Position numbers and translations under genes: made by a program. The notes beneath the pieces are model-generated. The model did not search any database, was not told where the DNA came from, and saw nothing but the letters and a program-made list of their open reading frames with translations. From Treponema sp. (lineage in GTDB: Bacteria; Spirochaetota; Spirochaetia; Treponematales; Treponemataceae), in contig JAGBGX010000009.1 in the NCBI GenBank assembly GCA_017935745.1, forward strand, positions 363,629 to 427,628: a stretch of 64,000 nt of DNA, in the 5' to 3' direction. This document shows, one piece after another, positions 20,402-29,840 of this stretch; the first letter of the stretch is position 1; every line of letters begins with the position of its first letter.

Positions 20402-21736
20402 ATGGCAAACAATCCGGTTGTCAATATGTTCAAAGTAAAGGAGTTGCGTTCCAAGCTGTTCTTTACGTTGCTCATTCTTGCTGTGTTCCGCTTGGGAAGT
20501 GTTCTTACTATCCCGGGCATCAATGCCACGTTGCTCTTGCAGTATTTTGATAGCTTTGCGAGCGGCGCAGAAAGTGCGTTTGCCAGTTACATGGATTTTT
20601 TTGCAGGCGGTGCGTTTGAAAGGTTCTCTGTGTTTATGCTTGGCGTTATGCCGTACATTTCTACGCAGATTATCTTGCAGCTCGCGCTTGTTATTTTTCC
20701 ATCGCTGAAGAGAATTGCTCAGGAAGAAGGCGGTCAGCAGCGGGTTCAGGCATGGACACGTGTCGGAACAATTGCTGTGTGTCTGATCCAGTCCATGGCT
20801 ATTACTGTGTATGCTGACTCCATCAACCAGCAGGTTCCTGGCGCGATTATCTTCGACAACAAGATTTACTTCAACCTTCTTGCCATTCTGACAGTAACAA
20901 CGGGTTCCATGATTGCTGTCTGGATGGGAAACCAGATTACTGCTCACGGTATCGGCAATGGTATTTCGATGATTATTTTTGCCGGTATTGTTGCACGTCT
21001 TCCGAGCGCTGTATATGAACTGGTCAAGGGTGTCAGGAATGAGGATATAAATGTAGTCTTTGTTGTTGTGGCGCTGTTCCTGTTCCTTGCGATTATCGGA
21101 CTGGTCGTATTTGAGCAGTCTGGAGAGCGTAAAATTCCCGTTCACTATGCAAAGCGTGTAGTCGGACGCAAAATGTACGGCGGACAGAATACGTATATTC
21201 CGTTTAAAATCAATCCGTCAGGGGTTATTCCGATTATTTTTGCTTCTGCGTTTTTGACTTTTCCCCTTCAGATTGCAAACAGCCTTTCCCAGAAAGCTAC
21301 ATGGCTCATGAAGGTTGCGGCGCTTTTGAATCCGCTTGGCTTTTGGTATAATTTCATTGAAGTGTTGTTGATTATATTCTTTGCATACTTCTACACTCAG
21401 GTAACCCTGAACCCCACTGAAATCGCTAAGAATATCCGTGAAAACGGCGGTTCCATTCCCGGAATCAGAACTGACAAGACTGAGGAATATCTTCAGAAGG
21501 TTTTAAACCGTCTGATACTTCCTGGCTCGTTGTATCTTGCGGCAATCGCATTGCTGCCTACAATCATCCAGATTTTGTTCAGATTTCCTGCATCAATTTC
21601 CATGTTGATGGGAGGAACTTCTCTGCTGATTTTGGTTGGTGTGGATATCGATACGATGGCTCAGGTTGAGGCTCTTCTGAAAATGCATCATCATGACGGT
21701 CTTACAAGGAAGGGATTAAAATCGCGTAATTTATAG
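20402..21736 (+). CDS. secY: Protein translocase subunit SecY
   Basis: SecY (444 aa) is the channel subunit of the SecYEG translocon in the inner membrane. About ten hydrophobic segments are seen. LGVMPYISTQIILQL near residue 80 and GERKIPVHYAKRVVGRK near residue 240 are diagnostic, and the C-terminus has the typical HHHDG-like MHHHDGLTRKGLKSR. GGAG lies before the ATG. The adk, map and infA genes that often follow are missing; rpmJ comes next. Confidence 0.97.
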   Translation: MANNPVVNMFKVKELRSKLFFTLLILAVFRLGSVLTIPGINATLLLQYFDSFASGAESAFASYMDFFAGGAFERFSVFMLGVMPYISTQIILQLALVIFPSLKRIAQEEGGQQRVQAWTRVGTIAVCLIQSMAITVYADSINQQVPGAIIFDNKIYFNLLAILTVTTGSMIAVWMGNQITAHGIGNGISMIIFAGIVARLPSAVYELVKGVRNEDINVVFVVVALFLFLAIIGLVVFEQSGERKIPVHYAKRVVGRKMYGGQNTYIPFKINPSGVIPIIFASAFLTFPLQIANSLSQKATWLMKVAALLNPLGFWYNFIEVLLIIFFAYFYTQVTLNPTEIAKNIRENGGSIPGIRTDKTEEYLQKVLNRLILPGSLYLAAIALLPTIIQILFRFPASISMLMGGTSLLILVGVDIDTMAQVEALLKMHHHDGLTRKGLKSRNL

Positions 21737-21776
21737 AAATTTCGTGATTAAGACTAGATTAAGTAAGGAAATTTAT

Positions 21777-21812
21777 GGTATATTAGTACACTGCTATTTT
21801 TGTAGCAGTGTA
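21777..21812 (+). promoter_or_regulatory. Possible extended -10 promoter and 5' hairpin before rpmJ
   Basis: TGGTATATT (21777-21784 for the -10 with its upstream TG) resembles an extended -10 element; no good -35 is seen. A 10-bp perfect stem (21787-21796 with 21803-21812) follows directly, without a T-tract. The predicted start would fall at the base of this stem. It may give the alpha cluster (rpmJ to rplQ) its own transcript or serve as a regulatory leader. Confidence 0.35.
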
Positions 21813-21895
21813 ACTGGATTGTAGTTCATGGTGAACGTAATTTCACTTCGAACTGCCATGATTCAGCAATATATCTGTTTTCCAAGGGGACTTTT

Positions 21896-22009
21896 ATGAA
21901 AGTACGAACCAGTGTAAAGCCCATCTGCGACAAGTGCAAGGTAATCAAGAGAAACGGAATTATCCGTATTATCTGTGAAAACCCAAAGCATAAGCAGAGA
22001 CAGGGCTGA
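21896..22009 (+). CDS. rpmJ: 50S ribosomal protein L36
   Basis: This 37-aa protein is the smallest ribosomal protein. It begins [15 protein letters not shown] and ends KHKQRQG. The zinc site is formed by the CDKC pair, a third Cys in the ICENPKH segment and its His, so it is the zinc-binding form. AAGGGG lies 9 nt before the ATG. Confidence 0.96.
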   Translation: MKVRTSVKPICDKCKVIKRNGIIRIICENPKHKQRQG

Positions 22010-22019
22010 GGAGTAACTG

Positions 22020-22388
22020 ATGGCACGTATTGCGGGTGTTGACCTCCCAAACAAGCATGTCAATATTGCATTGACATATGTATACGGCATCGGCCGTTCA
22101 TTGGCCAATAAGATTTGTGAAGAGACAAAAGTGAATCCGAGCACTCTTTTGAATGAGCTGCCAGAGGACGATCTTGCAAAGCTTCGCAAGTATATTGATG
22201 AAAATGTCAAGACAGAGGGACGTCTGCGTTCTGAAATCGGACTTAACATCAAGCGTCTTATGGATATTGGAAGCTATCGCGGACTTCGCCATCGTAAGGG
22301 TCTTCCTTGCCGCGGTCAGCGTACACGTACCAATTCTCGTACACGCAAAGGCAAGAAGAAGACCGTTGCTAACAAGAAGAAGGCTTAA
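22020..22388 (+). CDS. rpsM: 30S ribosomal protein S13
   Basis: S13 (122 aa) forms head bridges to the 50S subunit. It begins [20 protein letters not shown], with [11 protein letters not shown] as its helix-turn motif and [16 protein letters not shown] near the end. GAGGAG precedes the ATG. It opens the alpha cluster with rpsK, rpoA and rplQ. Confidence 0.97.
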   Translation: MARIAGVDLPNKHVNIALTYVYGIGRSLANKICEETKVNPSTLLNELPEDDLAKLRKYIDENVKTEGRLRSEIGLNIKRLMDIGSYRGLRHRKGLPCRGQRTRTNSRTRKGKKKTVANKKKA

Positions 22389-22400
22389 GCGAGGTAACAG

Positions 22401-22784
22401 ATGGCAGCAACTGTAAAAAAGAGAAAAGAGAAAAAGAGTGTTTTTGAAGGAAATGTCTATATTCAGGCTACATTCAATAACACTATAGTTACAATCACAG
22501 ACTTGCGGGGAAATGCGATAGCCTGGGCCTCTTCCGGCGGCTTGGGATTCCGCGGAGCAAAAAAATCGACTCCATTTGCAGCTCAGTCCGTAGCAGAAGC
22601 TGCCGTACAGCGTGCAGCAAGCTATGGCTTGCGTGAAGTTCATGTGTTCGTTAAAGGGCCTGGAATGGGACGCGAAAATGCGATCCGTGTATTGGGCACG
22701 CTGGGATTAAAGGTAAAGTCAATCTCTGATATTACTCCTATCCCTCATAACGGATGCCGTCCGCGCAAGACACGTCGTATGTAA
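22401..22784 (+). CDS. rpsK: 30S ribosomal protein S11
   Basis: S11 (127 aa) lies on the platform near the E-site mRNA. A lysine-rich start is followed by [20 protein letters not shown] and [14 protein letters not shown], and it ends [19 protein letters not shown] lies before the ATG. rpsD, which often follows, is absent; rpoA comes next after about 90 bp. Confidence 0.97.
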   Translation: MAATVKKRKEKKSVFEGNVYIQATFNNTIVTITDLRGNAIAWASSGGLGFRGAKKSTPFAAQSVAEAAVQRAASYGLREVHVFVKGPGMGRENAIRVLGTLGLKVKSISDITPIPHNGCRPRKTRRM

Positions 22785-22876
22785 TAACGATAGCCGGTTC
22801 TTCATGTTCCGGTTAATGATAACTGCAAGCCCGGGAAGCAAAGCAATTGGTTTCCAGGGATAATAAGGAGTTCAGA

Positions 22877-23920
22877 TTGGCTCGCAAAAATCTGCTGAAA
22901 GGTTTTAAAAAACCAAAGGGAATTACATTTGAACATCTAGAGAACAACCCAAACTATGGAAAGTTTACGGCGTATCCTTTTGAGCCTGGATTCGGCACTA
23001 CGGTCGGAAACACTTTGCGCCGCGTGCTGCTTTCCTCAATTCAGGGGTATGCGATTTCTTCTGTACGTATCACATCATACGATGCAGACGGTGTTCCTCA
23101 TGTTATTTCCAGCGAGTTCGAGACAATTCCAAATATTTCAGAAGATACTTTGGAAGTTTTGAACAGCTTGAAACAGATTCGTTTGCGTCTGCCGCGGGAT
23201 GTTGAGCAGGAAACATTCTTCTATGAATTCAAGGGTCCGGGCACGGTAAAAAGTGACGACTTGGCGAAGGATCAGCTTGAAGTCATGACTAAGGATCTTG
23301 AGATTTTTACAATGATGGAAGGCGCCCGTCTGGAAATTGAATTCCAGGTGGATCTTGGAAGAGGATATGTTCCTGCTGAAGTAAATGAGCACTACATTGA
23401 AATTGTCGGCACAATTGCAATGGACTGTATCTTTACGCCTGTACCAAAGGTGAAATATTCTATTGAACCTTGCCGCGTAGGACAGCGTAACGACTATGAT
23501 AAACTGATTCTTGAGATTTGGACTGACGGCTCCATTACTCCGGAGGATGCGCTTGCCGAAGCCGCGAAGATTGCAAAGGATTACTTTGCTATTTTTGTTA
23601 ACTTCAATGAGAGCGAATATTCCGGCGGTGATGAACTGGATGAAGGGGATGAGAGAATCCGCCAGCTGCTTTCTACTTCAGTAGAAGAACTTGAGCTTTC
23701 AGTTCGCAGTTCAAACTGCCTTAAGAATGCAAACATTAGGACAATCGGTGAACTGACCAAGAAAACTGAAGACGATATCACAAAGACACGTAACTTCGGT
23801 AAGAAGAGCCTTGAAGAAATCAAAGCAAAGCTTGAGGAACACGGGCTGACTCTTGGAATGACTGATTATAGCCATCTTAAAGATGTTGACTTAGGTAAAC
23901 ATAAGGACGAAAACGAATGA
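22877..23920 (+). CDS. rpoA: DNA-directed RNA polymerase subunit alpha
   Basis: This is the 347-aa alpha subunit. The N-terminal domain ([18 protein letters not shown] near residue 40) directs assembly, and the C-terminal domain ([16 protein letters not shown] near residue 275) binds promoters and activators. The start is a rare TTG at 22877, chosen because AAGGAG at 22865-22870 has 6-nt spacing and the product begins [14 protein letters not shown] farther TTG at 22847 would place that ribosome-binding site inside the gene. The stop overlaps rplQ by 4 bp. Confidence 0.96.
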   Translation: MARKNLLKGFKKPKGITFEHLENNPNYGKFTAYPFEPGFGTTVGNTLRRVLLSSIQGYAISSVRITSYDADGVPHVISSEFETIPNISEDTLEVLNSLKQIRLRLPRDVEQETFFYEFKGPGTVKSDDLAKDQLEVMTKDLEIFTMMEGARLEIEFQVDLGRGYVPAEVNEHYIEIVGTIAMDCIFTPVPKVKYSIEPCRVGQRNDYDKLILEIWTDGSITPEDALAEAAKIAKDYFAIFVNFNESEYSGGDELDEGDERIRQLLSTSVEELELSVRSSNCLKNANIRTIGELTKKTEDDITKTRNFGKKSLEEIKAKLEEHGLTLGMTDYSHLKDVDLGKHKDENE

Positions 23921-24339
23921 ACCACAGAAATGGATTGAATCCGCTTTCACGTACAGCATCCCATCGCCGCGCAATGTCTCGCAACATGGTAACTTCGCTC
24001 TTCAGGTATGAGCGCATTACAACAACGGAAGCAAAGGCCAAGGAAGTACGCAAAGCCGCAGAGAAACTGATTACACGTGCAAAGATTGATTCTGTGCATA
24101 ACAGAAGAATTGCTGCAAAATTTATCGCTGATGAGAGAATTCTGAACAAGCTGTTTACAGAAATCGGACCTCGCATGAAAGACCGCAATGGCGGTTATAC
24201 GCGCATTTTGAAAATGGGATTCCGCCAGGGCGATGCCGCAGACACTGTAATTTTTGAGTTGGTTGACTACAAGCTGCCGGATGCATCTGCTGAAGATGAA
24301 AAAGCCGCTAGAAAGTCTGCAAAAAAAGCTGAAGCATAA
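23917..24339 (+). CDS. rplQ: 50S ribosomal protein L17
   Basis: L17 (140 aa) lies near the tunnel exit. It begins [20 protein letters not shown], with [21 protein letters not shown] and the [16 protein letters not shown] segment following. The ATGA overlap with rpoA indicates coupled translation. A Lys/Ala-rich tail extends the C-terminus. Confidence 0.97.
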   Translation: MNHRNGLNPLSRTASHRRAMSRNMVTSLFRYERITTTEAKAKEVRKAAEKLITRAKIDSVHNRRIAAKFIADERILNKLFTEIGPRMKDRNGGYTRILKMGFRQGDAADTVIFELVDYKLPDASAEDEKAARKSAKKAEA

Positions 24340-24349
24340 GGAGTAAGCC

Positions 24350-24595
24350 ATGTCTAAAGCACATCGTGGAACAGGAGTCCGCAAGGAACCGAATCATGGT
24401 CGTGGAACATGCGGAATCTGTGGAAAAGAGCAGATTAAAATTTTGTATGATCATGAGATTGATGGAAAGAAAGTGAAGATTTGCAAGTTCTGCAAGGCTG
24501 CTCTTAAAAACAAGGCTCGGCGCGATGCAAAGATTGCAAAAAAAGCTGCCGCAGCAGCTCCTGCTGCTGCACCGGAAGCCTCAGCCGAAGCATAA
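24350..24595 (+). CDS. Small zinc-ribbon protein of the ribosomal cluster, function unknown
   Basis: This 81-aa protein starts 10 bp after rplQ with a good AAGGAG site. It has a basic N-terminus (MSKAHRGTGVRKEPNHGRG), then C21-x2-C24 and C45-x2-C48, a four-cysteine zinc ribbon, then a Lys/Arg-rich helix, and an Ala/Pro tail. No known ribosomal protein is recognised. Its place as last gene of the block before the terminator, high basic charge and small size suggest a ribosome- or RNA-associated role. That is inference only. Confidence 0.8.
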   Translation: MSKAHRGTGVRKEPNHGRGTCGICGKEQIKILYDHEIDGKKVKICKFCKAALKNKARRDAKIAKKAAAAAPAAAPEASAEA

Positions 24596-24942
24596 TTGTC
24601 TGTGCTGATGCTGACTTTCTGATGTACGCATGTACAGTATGAAAATAATCATCGCCGGGAATGTTTCCTTGCTGTGATGCTGTGCAGGCAGAAATCATTT
24701 TTTTCATTGAAACAGCCGTTCCTTAAGCAGGGCGGCTGTATTTTTTTGTTTCAGCTGATTTACTAAATTGCAGCAATTATATAAAATGTGGATATCTTGA
24801 AAAATTCACATTCAGAAATTTTTTCGGGAATCAGATGAGTTTTAGGCTGTTACAGCAGTATGCTGAAAACATTGCATTTGCAAAGTTACCTCTAAAGACT
24901 GATGTTTTTGGAGGTTTCCATATATCATTCATGGAGGACTGT
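24596..24942 (+). other. Intergenic region between the ribosomal block and livK
   Basis: No gene is supported. It contains the terminator at 24712-24747 and, after it, an A/T-rich stretch with a TATAAA-like -10 (24780-24785) and a weak -35 near 24756, which may drive livK with a leader of about 150 nt. The GATGTTTTTGGAGG and ATGGAGG repeats near 24901-24937 both resemble ribosome-binding sites; only the second is next to a good start. Confidence 0.4.
24712..24747 (+). terminator. Terminator closing the ribosomal block
   Basis: ACAGCCG (24712-24718) pairs with CGGCTGT (24733-24739), with partial inner pairing, followed by ATTTTTTTG. It lies about 115 bp after the zinc-ribbon gene and is the first strong terminator since rpsG. 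Confidence 0.8.
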
Positions 24943-26094
24943 ATGAAAAATTTGAAAAAGGCATTTGTTTGCGGCGCTTTGACTGTGTGCGCTGCTTCTT
25001 TTGCATGTGCGGCGCCAAAAGGCAAGAAAGCAGTCAGATTCGGCGGTGTTGCGCCGCTTTCTGGAGCTGTTGCGGTTTATGGTGTTGAATGCAAGAATGG
25101 AATTGATCTGGCAGTTGCAGAAATCAACAGCGCAGGCGGAATTGACGGGCAGCCGCTTGAGTTTATATGTGAGGATGATGAAGGCGATCCTGCAAAGTCA
25201 GTCAATGCGTATAAAAAGCTTGTCACAAAAGACAGAGTCCGCATTGTTATCGGTTCGCTGACTTCAGGATGTACAATGGCCATCACAAAGCAGGCTCAGG
25301 CGCAGAAAGTGCTTCAGATTGCACCGGCGGCAACGGCCATAGCTATAACTGACGCAGGAAACTATATTTTCCGCACATGCTTTATTGACCCGTTCCAGGG
25401 AAAAGTCGGCGGAAAATTTGCATATGACAATCTGAAGACAAAACGTGCTGCTGTTCTTTATGACATCGGAAATGACTATTCAGCAGGGCTTACGGAAAAT
25501 TTTATTGAAGAGTATACTTCGCTTGGCGGAACAATTGCTGCAAAGGAATCGTACAGCACAGGAGACAAGGATTTTAACGCCCAGCTGACGAAAATAAAGG
25601 CAGCGAATCCCGATGTTGTATATCTTCCTGATTATTATGGAACAGTTGCTCTTATCGCAAAGCAGCTGCGCGCCCAGGGAATAGACACTCCGATTGTCGG
25701 CGCAGACGGATGGGACGGCCTGACAGAAAATGCTGGTGATGAAGTTTTGAACGGCTATTATTCAAATCATTATGCAGAAGATTCTGACAGTCCTGCTGTT
25801 CAGAAATTTGTAAAGTCATTCAGGGCAAAGTATGGAAAGGCTCCGAATTCGTTTGCTGCCCTGGGATATGACAGCGTGTACATGCTCAAGGATGCTATCT
25901 TGAAGGCAGGCACTTCTACAGACGTTGCAAAAATCCGCGATGCCTTTGAGAAGACAGACGGAAACTATGTTACCGGGCACATCATGTTTGACTCAAAGAG
26001 AAATCCGGTGAAGTCAGCGGTGATGATAAAGCTTGTGAAGAAAGACGGCCGCCTTGCTTCTGCTTATGCGGCGACAGTTGATATCGGAAAGTAA
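24943..26094 (+). CDS. livK: Branched-chain amino-acid ABC transporter, substrate-binding protein
   Basis: This 383-aa protein is the periplasmic binding component of a Liv-type (HAAT) importer. The N-terminal 25 or so residues (MKNLKKAFVCGALTVCAASFACAA) are a signal sequence; cleavage could be by signal peptidase I after ACA, or SFAC could be a spirochaete lipobox. RFGGVAPLSGAVAVYG begins the mature type I binding fold, and IVIGSLTSGCTMAI lines the ligand pocket. The ATG at 24943 follows GGAGG; the frame stays open upstream to 24835 without a site. Ligand preference cannot be told from sequence. A strong terminator separates it from livH, so it is probably made in excess. Confidence 0.93.
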   Translation: MKNLKKAFVCGALTVCAASFACAAPKGKKAVRFGGVAPLSGAVAVYGVECKNGIDLAVAEINSAGGIDGQPLEFICEDDEGDPAKSVNAYKKLVTKDRVRIVIGSLTSGCTMAITKQAQAQKVLQIAPAATAIAITDAGNYIFRTCFIDPFQGKVGGKFAYDNLKTKRAAVLYDIGNDYSAGLTENFIEEYTSLGGTIAAKESYSTGDKDFNAQLTKIKAANPDVVYLPDYYGTVALIAKQLRAQGIDTPIVGADGWDGLTENAGDEVLNGYYSNHYAEDSDSPAVQKFVKSFRAKYGKAPNSFAALGYDSVYMLKDAILKAGTSTDVAKIRDAFEKTDGNYVTGHIMFDSKRNPVKSAVMIKLVKKDGRLASAYAATVDIGK

Positions 26095-26122
26095 ATTTTC
26101 TGCTTTCACAGACTGAACAACG

Positions 26123-26175
26123 GGGTTCATTCTCATTATGCGTATATGTAATGAGGGTGAACCCTTTTTATTTTT
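26123..26175 (+). terminator. Strong terminator between livK and livH
   Basis: The 16-nt arms 26123-26138 and 26149-26164 pair along their full length with two G-U pairs and a 10-nt loop, followed by TTTTTATTTTTG. It would let livK be transcribed at a higher level than the membrane and ATPase genes if read-through is partial. Confidence 0.85.
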
Positions 26176-26223
26176 GTTTTTTTATAGTAAGATTATGCTG
26201 AAATTTTTATTTTGGAGGATGCG

Positions 26224-27114
26224 TTGGACACTTTTTTGAAGCAATTTGTCAACGGACTTTCCTTAGGCAGTATCTATGCGTTGATTGCTCTCGGCTATAC
26301 TATGGTATACGGCATTGTCAAGCTTATAAACTTTGCCCATGGCGATATTATGATGGTCGGAGCCTATACCGGCTACTTTATTTTGCGGGCGGCAGGAGCG
26401 AATCCGGCCGGGCTGTGCATGGCTTTTTTGGGAGCAATGGCTGTCTGTGCGTTGCTGAGCTTGATAATTGAACGGTGCGCATACCGGCCGCTGCGGAATG
26501 CGCCTCGCCTAAACTCGCTTATTACGGCAATTGCTGTCGAATTGATTTTGCAGAATGCAATGCGTGTCCTGCCGTTTGCAGGTCCGAATCCACGTCAGTT
26601 TCCTACAATGGAGACGCGCTTTTTTTCGCTGGGAGTTGTCCAGATCAGCAATATTCAGCTGATTGTTATCATTGCTTCTGCTCTTTTGATGATTGTGCTT
26701 AATTATATAATCAGCTATACAAAGACAGGCCGGGCAATGCGTGCTGTAAGCTATGACATGGGAGCTGCAAGCCTTATGGGAGTGAATGTCAACAGGACAA
26801 TTGCCGTCACGTTTGTCATCGGCTCAGTTCTGGCTGGGGCCGGCGGCGTTTTGTATGCGACTGCATATCCGCAAGTTGATCCGCTTATGGGATATATTCC
26901 CGGACTGAAGGCATTTGTGGCTGCGGTTTTAGGCGGAATTGGTTCTGTTCCGGGAGCTATGGCGGGCGGCATTATTCTTGGAATTGCGGAAACAATGACA
27001 AAGGCATATATTTCTTCACAGTATGCTGATGCGATTTCGTACTGCATTCTGATTGTTATTCTGCTTGTAAAGCCGGCCGGACTTCTCGGCAAAAAGAATG
27101 TCATAAAAGTATAG
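26224..27114 (+). CDS. livH: Branched-chain amino-acid ABC transporter permease LivH
   Basis: This 296-aa inner-membrane permease has about eight hydrophobic segments and the family signature ALGYTMVYGIVKLINFAHGD near residue 30, with GAGGVLYA and AVLGGIGSVPGAMAGG in the C-terminal half. The start is a TTG at 26224, 5 nt after GGAGG (26214-26218); a TTG at 26212 overlaps that site and is rejected. It pairs with LivM to form the channel. Confidence 0.93.
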   Translation: MDTFLKQFVNGLSLGSIYALIALGYTMVYGIVKLINFAHGDIMMVGAYTGYFILRAAGANPAGLCMAFLGAMAVCALLSLIIERCAYRPLRNAPRLNSLITAIAVELILQNAMRVLPFAGPNPRQFPTMETRFFSLGVVQISNIQLIVIIASALLMIVLNYIISYTKTGRAMRAVSYDMGAASLMGVNVNRTIAVTFVIGSVLAGAGGVLYATAYPQVDPLMGYIPGLKAFVAAVLGGIGSVPGAMAGGIILGIAETMTKAYISSQYADAISYCILIVILLVKPAGLLGKKNVIKV

Positions 27115-27123
27115 GAGCACGCC

Positions 27124-28146
27124 ATGAAAGACACTTTTACCAGAAATACATGCATACTTTTTGCTACGGCATTTGTTTTGATTGCGCTTCCGGCGCTTCT
27201 TATGGATCTGCCTGTGGCTGACGGATATCCGCTCATTGATGCTTACGTTGCGCAAATTCTGACTTTGGGCGGCGTAAATGCGATTATGGCTGTCAGTGTG
27301 AATGTGATATGCGGAATCACCGGGCAGCTTTCTCTCGGGCAGGCGGGATTTCAGGCGCTTGGTGCGTATGCCGTCATCATTCTTACTGAGGCAGGAATTC
27401 CGCTGCCAATAAGCATTCTTTTGGGAGGACTTGCTGCCGCTTTTTTCGGATTTTTAATCGGATTTCCAACGCTCAAGCTTGAAGGCGACTATCTTGCCAT
27501 TGTAACGCTGGCTTTCGGTGAAATAATCAGGGTCTGCCTTGTTAATTTAAAGGCTTTCACTGGCGGTCCGAACGGAAAGCAGTTCAGCACAGTTTTTACA
27601 ACATCGCTCGACCACAGCGCGGCAATTTCGTACAGTGCGATTATAGGCTCGCTCGTTCTTATAGTTGTGCTGCTTCAGAATTTTGTGCGCTCCACATACG
27701 GCCGGGCTATTCTCGCTGTGCGGGAGGATGAAATTGCTGCCAACAGCAACGGAATCAGCGTGTTCCGCTATAAGATGGCCGGATTTGTCATTGCTTCGTT
27801 CATTGCCGGAATCGGCGGCGCGCTGTATGCTCCGTTTATCGGCTTTATAAAGCCGGACTTGGCATCATTCAACAATTCGATTAATGATTTGATTTTTGTT
27901 GTCCTGGGAGGAATGGGCAGCATTACGGGAGGAATTCTTGCAGCGTTTGTGCTCACGGTTCTTCAGGAGGCGCTTAGGTTCCTGCACGATTACCGGCTTT
28001 TGATTTATCCGGTTATTTTGATTTTTGTGATGCTTTTCAGGCCGCAGGGGCTTCTGGGAACAAAGGAGCTGAGCTTTATAAAAATGTACAGCGGAATTCC
28101 AGGGCTTTTTGCAAAAATCTTTAAGAAACGGAAACGGGAGGTCTGA
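27124..28146 (+). CDS. livM: Branched-chain amino-acid ABC transporter permease LivM
   Basis: This 340-aa permease is the LivH partner. [17 protein letters not shown] near residue 65 and [10 protein letters not shown] near residue 265 are typical, with about nine membrane segments. TAGGAG lies 8 nt before the ATG. The basic C-terminus (KKRKREV) is cytoplasmic. livG follows after 2 bp, so the genes are one operon. Confidence 0.94.
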   Translation: MKDTFTRNTCILFATAFVLIALPALLMDLPVADGYPLIDAYVAQILTLGGVNAIMAVSVNVICGITGQLSLGQAGFQALGAYAVIILTEAGIPLPISILLGGLAAAFFGFLIGFPTLKLEGDYLAIVTLAFGEIIRVCLVNLKAFTGGPNGKQFSTVFTTSLDHSAAISYSAIIGSLVLIVVLLQNFVRSTYGRAILAVREDEIAANSNGISVFRYKMAGFVIASFIAGIGGALYAPFIGFIKPDLASFNNSINDLIFVVLGGMGSITGGILAAFVLTVLQEALRFLHDYRLLIYPVILIFVMLFRPQGLLGTKELSFIKMYSGIPGLFAKIFKKRKREV

Positions 28147-28148
28147 AA

Positions 28149-28964
28149 ATGGATGGAAAAGCAGGCACTGACAAGGAGCTTTTGCTTCGTGCAAAGGACA
28201 TTTCCATTGTTTTTGGAGGCCTCCGCGCAGTAAATGAATTCAATCTGAAGCTGTATAACGGCGAGCTTGTCGGACTGATAGGCCCCAATGGCGCCGGCAA
28301 AACAACAGTGTTCAATATGCTTTCTGGAATTTACAAGCCGACTTCAGGAACAATTACTTTTGTGGGGCGCAACGGAAATTTGCAGGTGATAAACGGGAAG
28401 CCGCCTTCAGAGCTGAACAAAATCGGCATTGCCAGAACGTTTCAAAACATACGGCTGTTCAGCTTTTTGACGGCAGCCGAAAACATCAAGATTGCGCTTC
28501 ATCAGAAACGGACTGTAAATCCGGCTGATGTCCTGCTGCGCACAATGAAATTCCGCAGGGATGAAAAAGCCATGCAGGAAGGAGCTGAGCTTTTGCTTTC
28601 TCTTTTTCATCTTGAAGACAAGAAAGACGAGCTTGCAAAAAATCTGCCGTATGGAGAACAGCGCAAGCTTGAAATTTGCCGTGCGCTTGCTTCCGGCCCG
28701 AAGCTGCTTTTGCTTGATGAGCCTGCTGCCGGCATGAACGGGCAGGAAACGGAAGAGCTTATGAAGATGATTTCGTTTGTGCGGGAAAAATTCAGCCTGA
28801 CAGTTCTGCTGATTGAGCACGATATGAAGCTTGTCATGGGAATCTGCGAGCGGCTTATGGTCTTGAATTACGGGCGGATTATTGCAAGCGGACTTCCTTC
28901 TGAAATTCAAAGCAACAGCGAAGTAATCAAGGCGTATCTTGGCTCCGGCTATGAGCAGATTTAG
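28149..28964 (+). CDS. livG: Branched-chain amino-acid ABC transporter ATPase LivG
   Basis: This 271-aa ATPase has the Walker [10 protein letters not shown] near residue 45, a signature region [13 protein letters not shown] near residue 165 (YGEQ replacing LSGGQ, as usual in LivG), Walker B LLLLDEP near 180 and the switch His in IEHDM. It forms the ATPase dimer with LivF. GGGAGG precedes the ATG. Its stop is followed within 4 bp by a two-hairpin element that separates it from livF. Confidence 0.95.
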   Translation: MDGKAGTDKELLLRAKDISIVFGGLRAVNEFNLKLYNGELVGLIGPNGAGKTTVFNMLSGIYKPTSGTITFVGRNGNLQVINGKPPSELNKIGIARTFQNIRLFSFLTAAENIKIALHQKRTVNPADVLLRTMKFRRDEKAMQEGAELLLSLFHLEDKKDELAKNLPYGEQRKLEICRALASGPKLLLLDEPAAGMNGQETEELMKMISFVREKFSLTVLLIEHDMKLVMGICERLMVLNYGRIIASGLPSEIQSNSEVIKAYLGSGYEQI

Positions 28965-28967
28965 GAA

Positions 28968-29034
28968 AGTAGATAAAAACCGCTAAAAGAGCGCGGCTTT
29001 TATCTACTCAAAGTTCGCGTTGCGAACTTTTTTA
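28968..29034 (+). repeat. Two-hairpin dispersed element, copy 1
   Basis: Hairpin A has arms 28968-28983 and 28993-29008 (16 bp, one mismatch) and loop TAAAAGAGC. Hairpin B has arms 29010-29018 and 29022-29030 (AAAGTTCGC / GCGAACTTT), loop GTT, then TTTA. A second copy lies on the other strand at 59956-60018 with different stems but nearly the same loops. Hairpin B with its T-tract could act as a terminator between livG and livF. A third stem (GTGCTTCC / GGAAGCAC, 29040-29067) follows here only. Confidence 0.75.
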
Positions 29035-29127
29035 TCAATTGTGCTTCCTCGCTTTGCTGCGGAAGCACTTAAAAAGCCAGGAAGATTGTTGAAACAATTT
29101 TTTTTGCTTTTTATGGGAGGAAGCGGA

Positions 29128-29838
29128 ATGAGCATGCTTGCGGTAAAGAATCTGGCAGTTTCCTATGGTGCAATCAGAGCCTTGAAAGGAATTTCATTTG
29201 AAGTCGAAAAAGGCGAAGTGATAACCCTGATAGGTTCTAACGGCGCCGGAAAGACGACAACGCTTCATTCAATAAGCGGCCTGATAAAAAAAGCGGGCGG
29301 AACCATAGAATTTCAGGACGAAGACATAACAGTCATGGGCGCGGATAAGATTGTTCAGCGGGGGCTTGTTCAGGTTCCTGAAGGAAGGCGTGTCTTTGCA
29401 AACATGAGTGTCAGGGAAAACCTTGAAATGGGCGCGTACTCGCGGAAGGACCGGGCAGGAATTAAGACTGACATGGAATGGTGCTTTGAGCTGTTTCCGC
29501 GCCTGAAGGAACGTGTGTCACAGCTTTCGGGGACGCTTTCAGGCGGTGAGCAGCAGATGCTTGCGATGGCACGCGCTCTCATGTCACGGCCGGTGCTGCT
29601 GCTTCTGGACGAGCCGAGCATGGGGCTTGCTCCGATTCTGGTGGATGAAATTTTCAGCATCATTCAGAAAATAAGCTCTGCGGGAACAACAATTCTGCTG
29701 GTTGAGCAAAATGCCTGCAAGGCGTTGTCAATTGCCAGCCGTGCGTATATACTTGAGACAGGATCAGTTTTAAAGAGCGGCCCTGCTTCTCAGCTGATTA
29801 ACGACAGCGCAGTCAAGGCTGCCTATTTAGGAGGGTAA
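29128..29838 (+). CDS. livF: Branched-chain amino-acid ABC transporter ATPase LivF
   Basis: This 236-aa ATPase partners LivG. Walker A GSNGAGKTT is near residue 37, the signature LSGGEQQM near 140, Walker B LLLLDEP near 160, and the switch His is replaced in VEQNA as is normal for LivF. The ATG at 29128 follows GGGAGG; the frame is open upstream to 29020, but that part lies in the hairpin element and is not expected to be translated. The CBS-ACT gene follows after 2 bp. Confidence 0.95.
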   Translation: MSMLAVKNLAVSYGAIRALKGISFEVEKGEVITLIGSNGAGKTTTLHSISGLIKKAGGTIEFQDEDITVMGADKIVQRGLVQVPEGRRVFANMSVRENLEMGAYSRKDRAGIKTDMEWCFELFPRLKERVSQLSGTLSGGEQQMLAMARALMSRPVLLLLDEPSMGLAPILVDEIFSIIQKISSAGTTILLVEQNACKALSIASRAYILETGSVLKSGPASQLINDSAVKAAYLGG

Positions 29839-29840
29839 AA

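Noticed and set aside
29020..29127. Longer N-terminus for livF
   Set aside because: It would translate the hairpin element and lacks an SD, while GGGAGG sits before the ATG at 29128.
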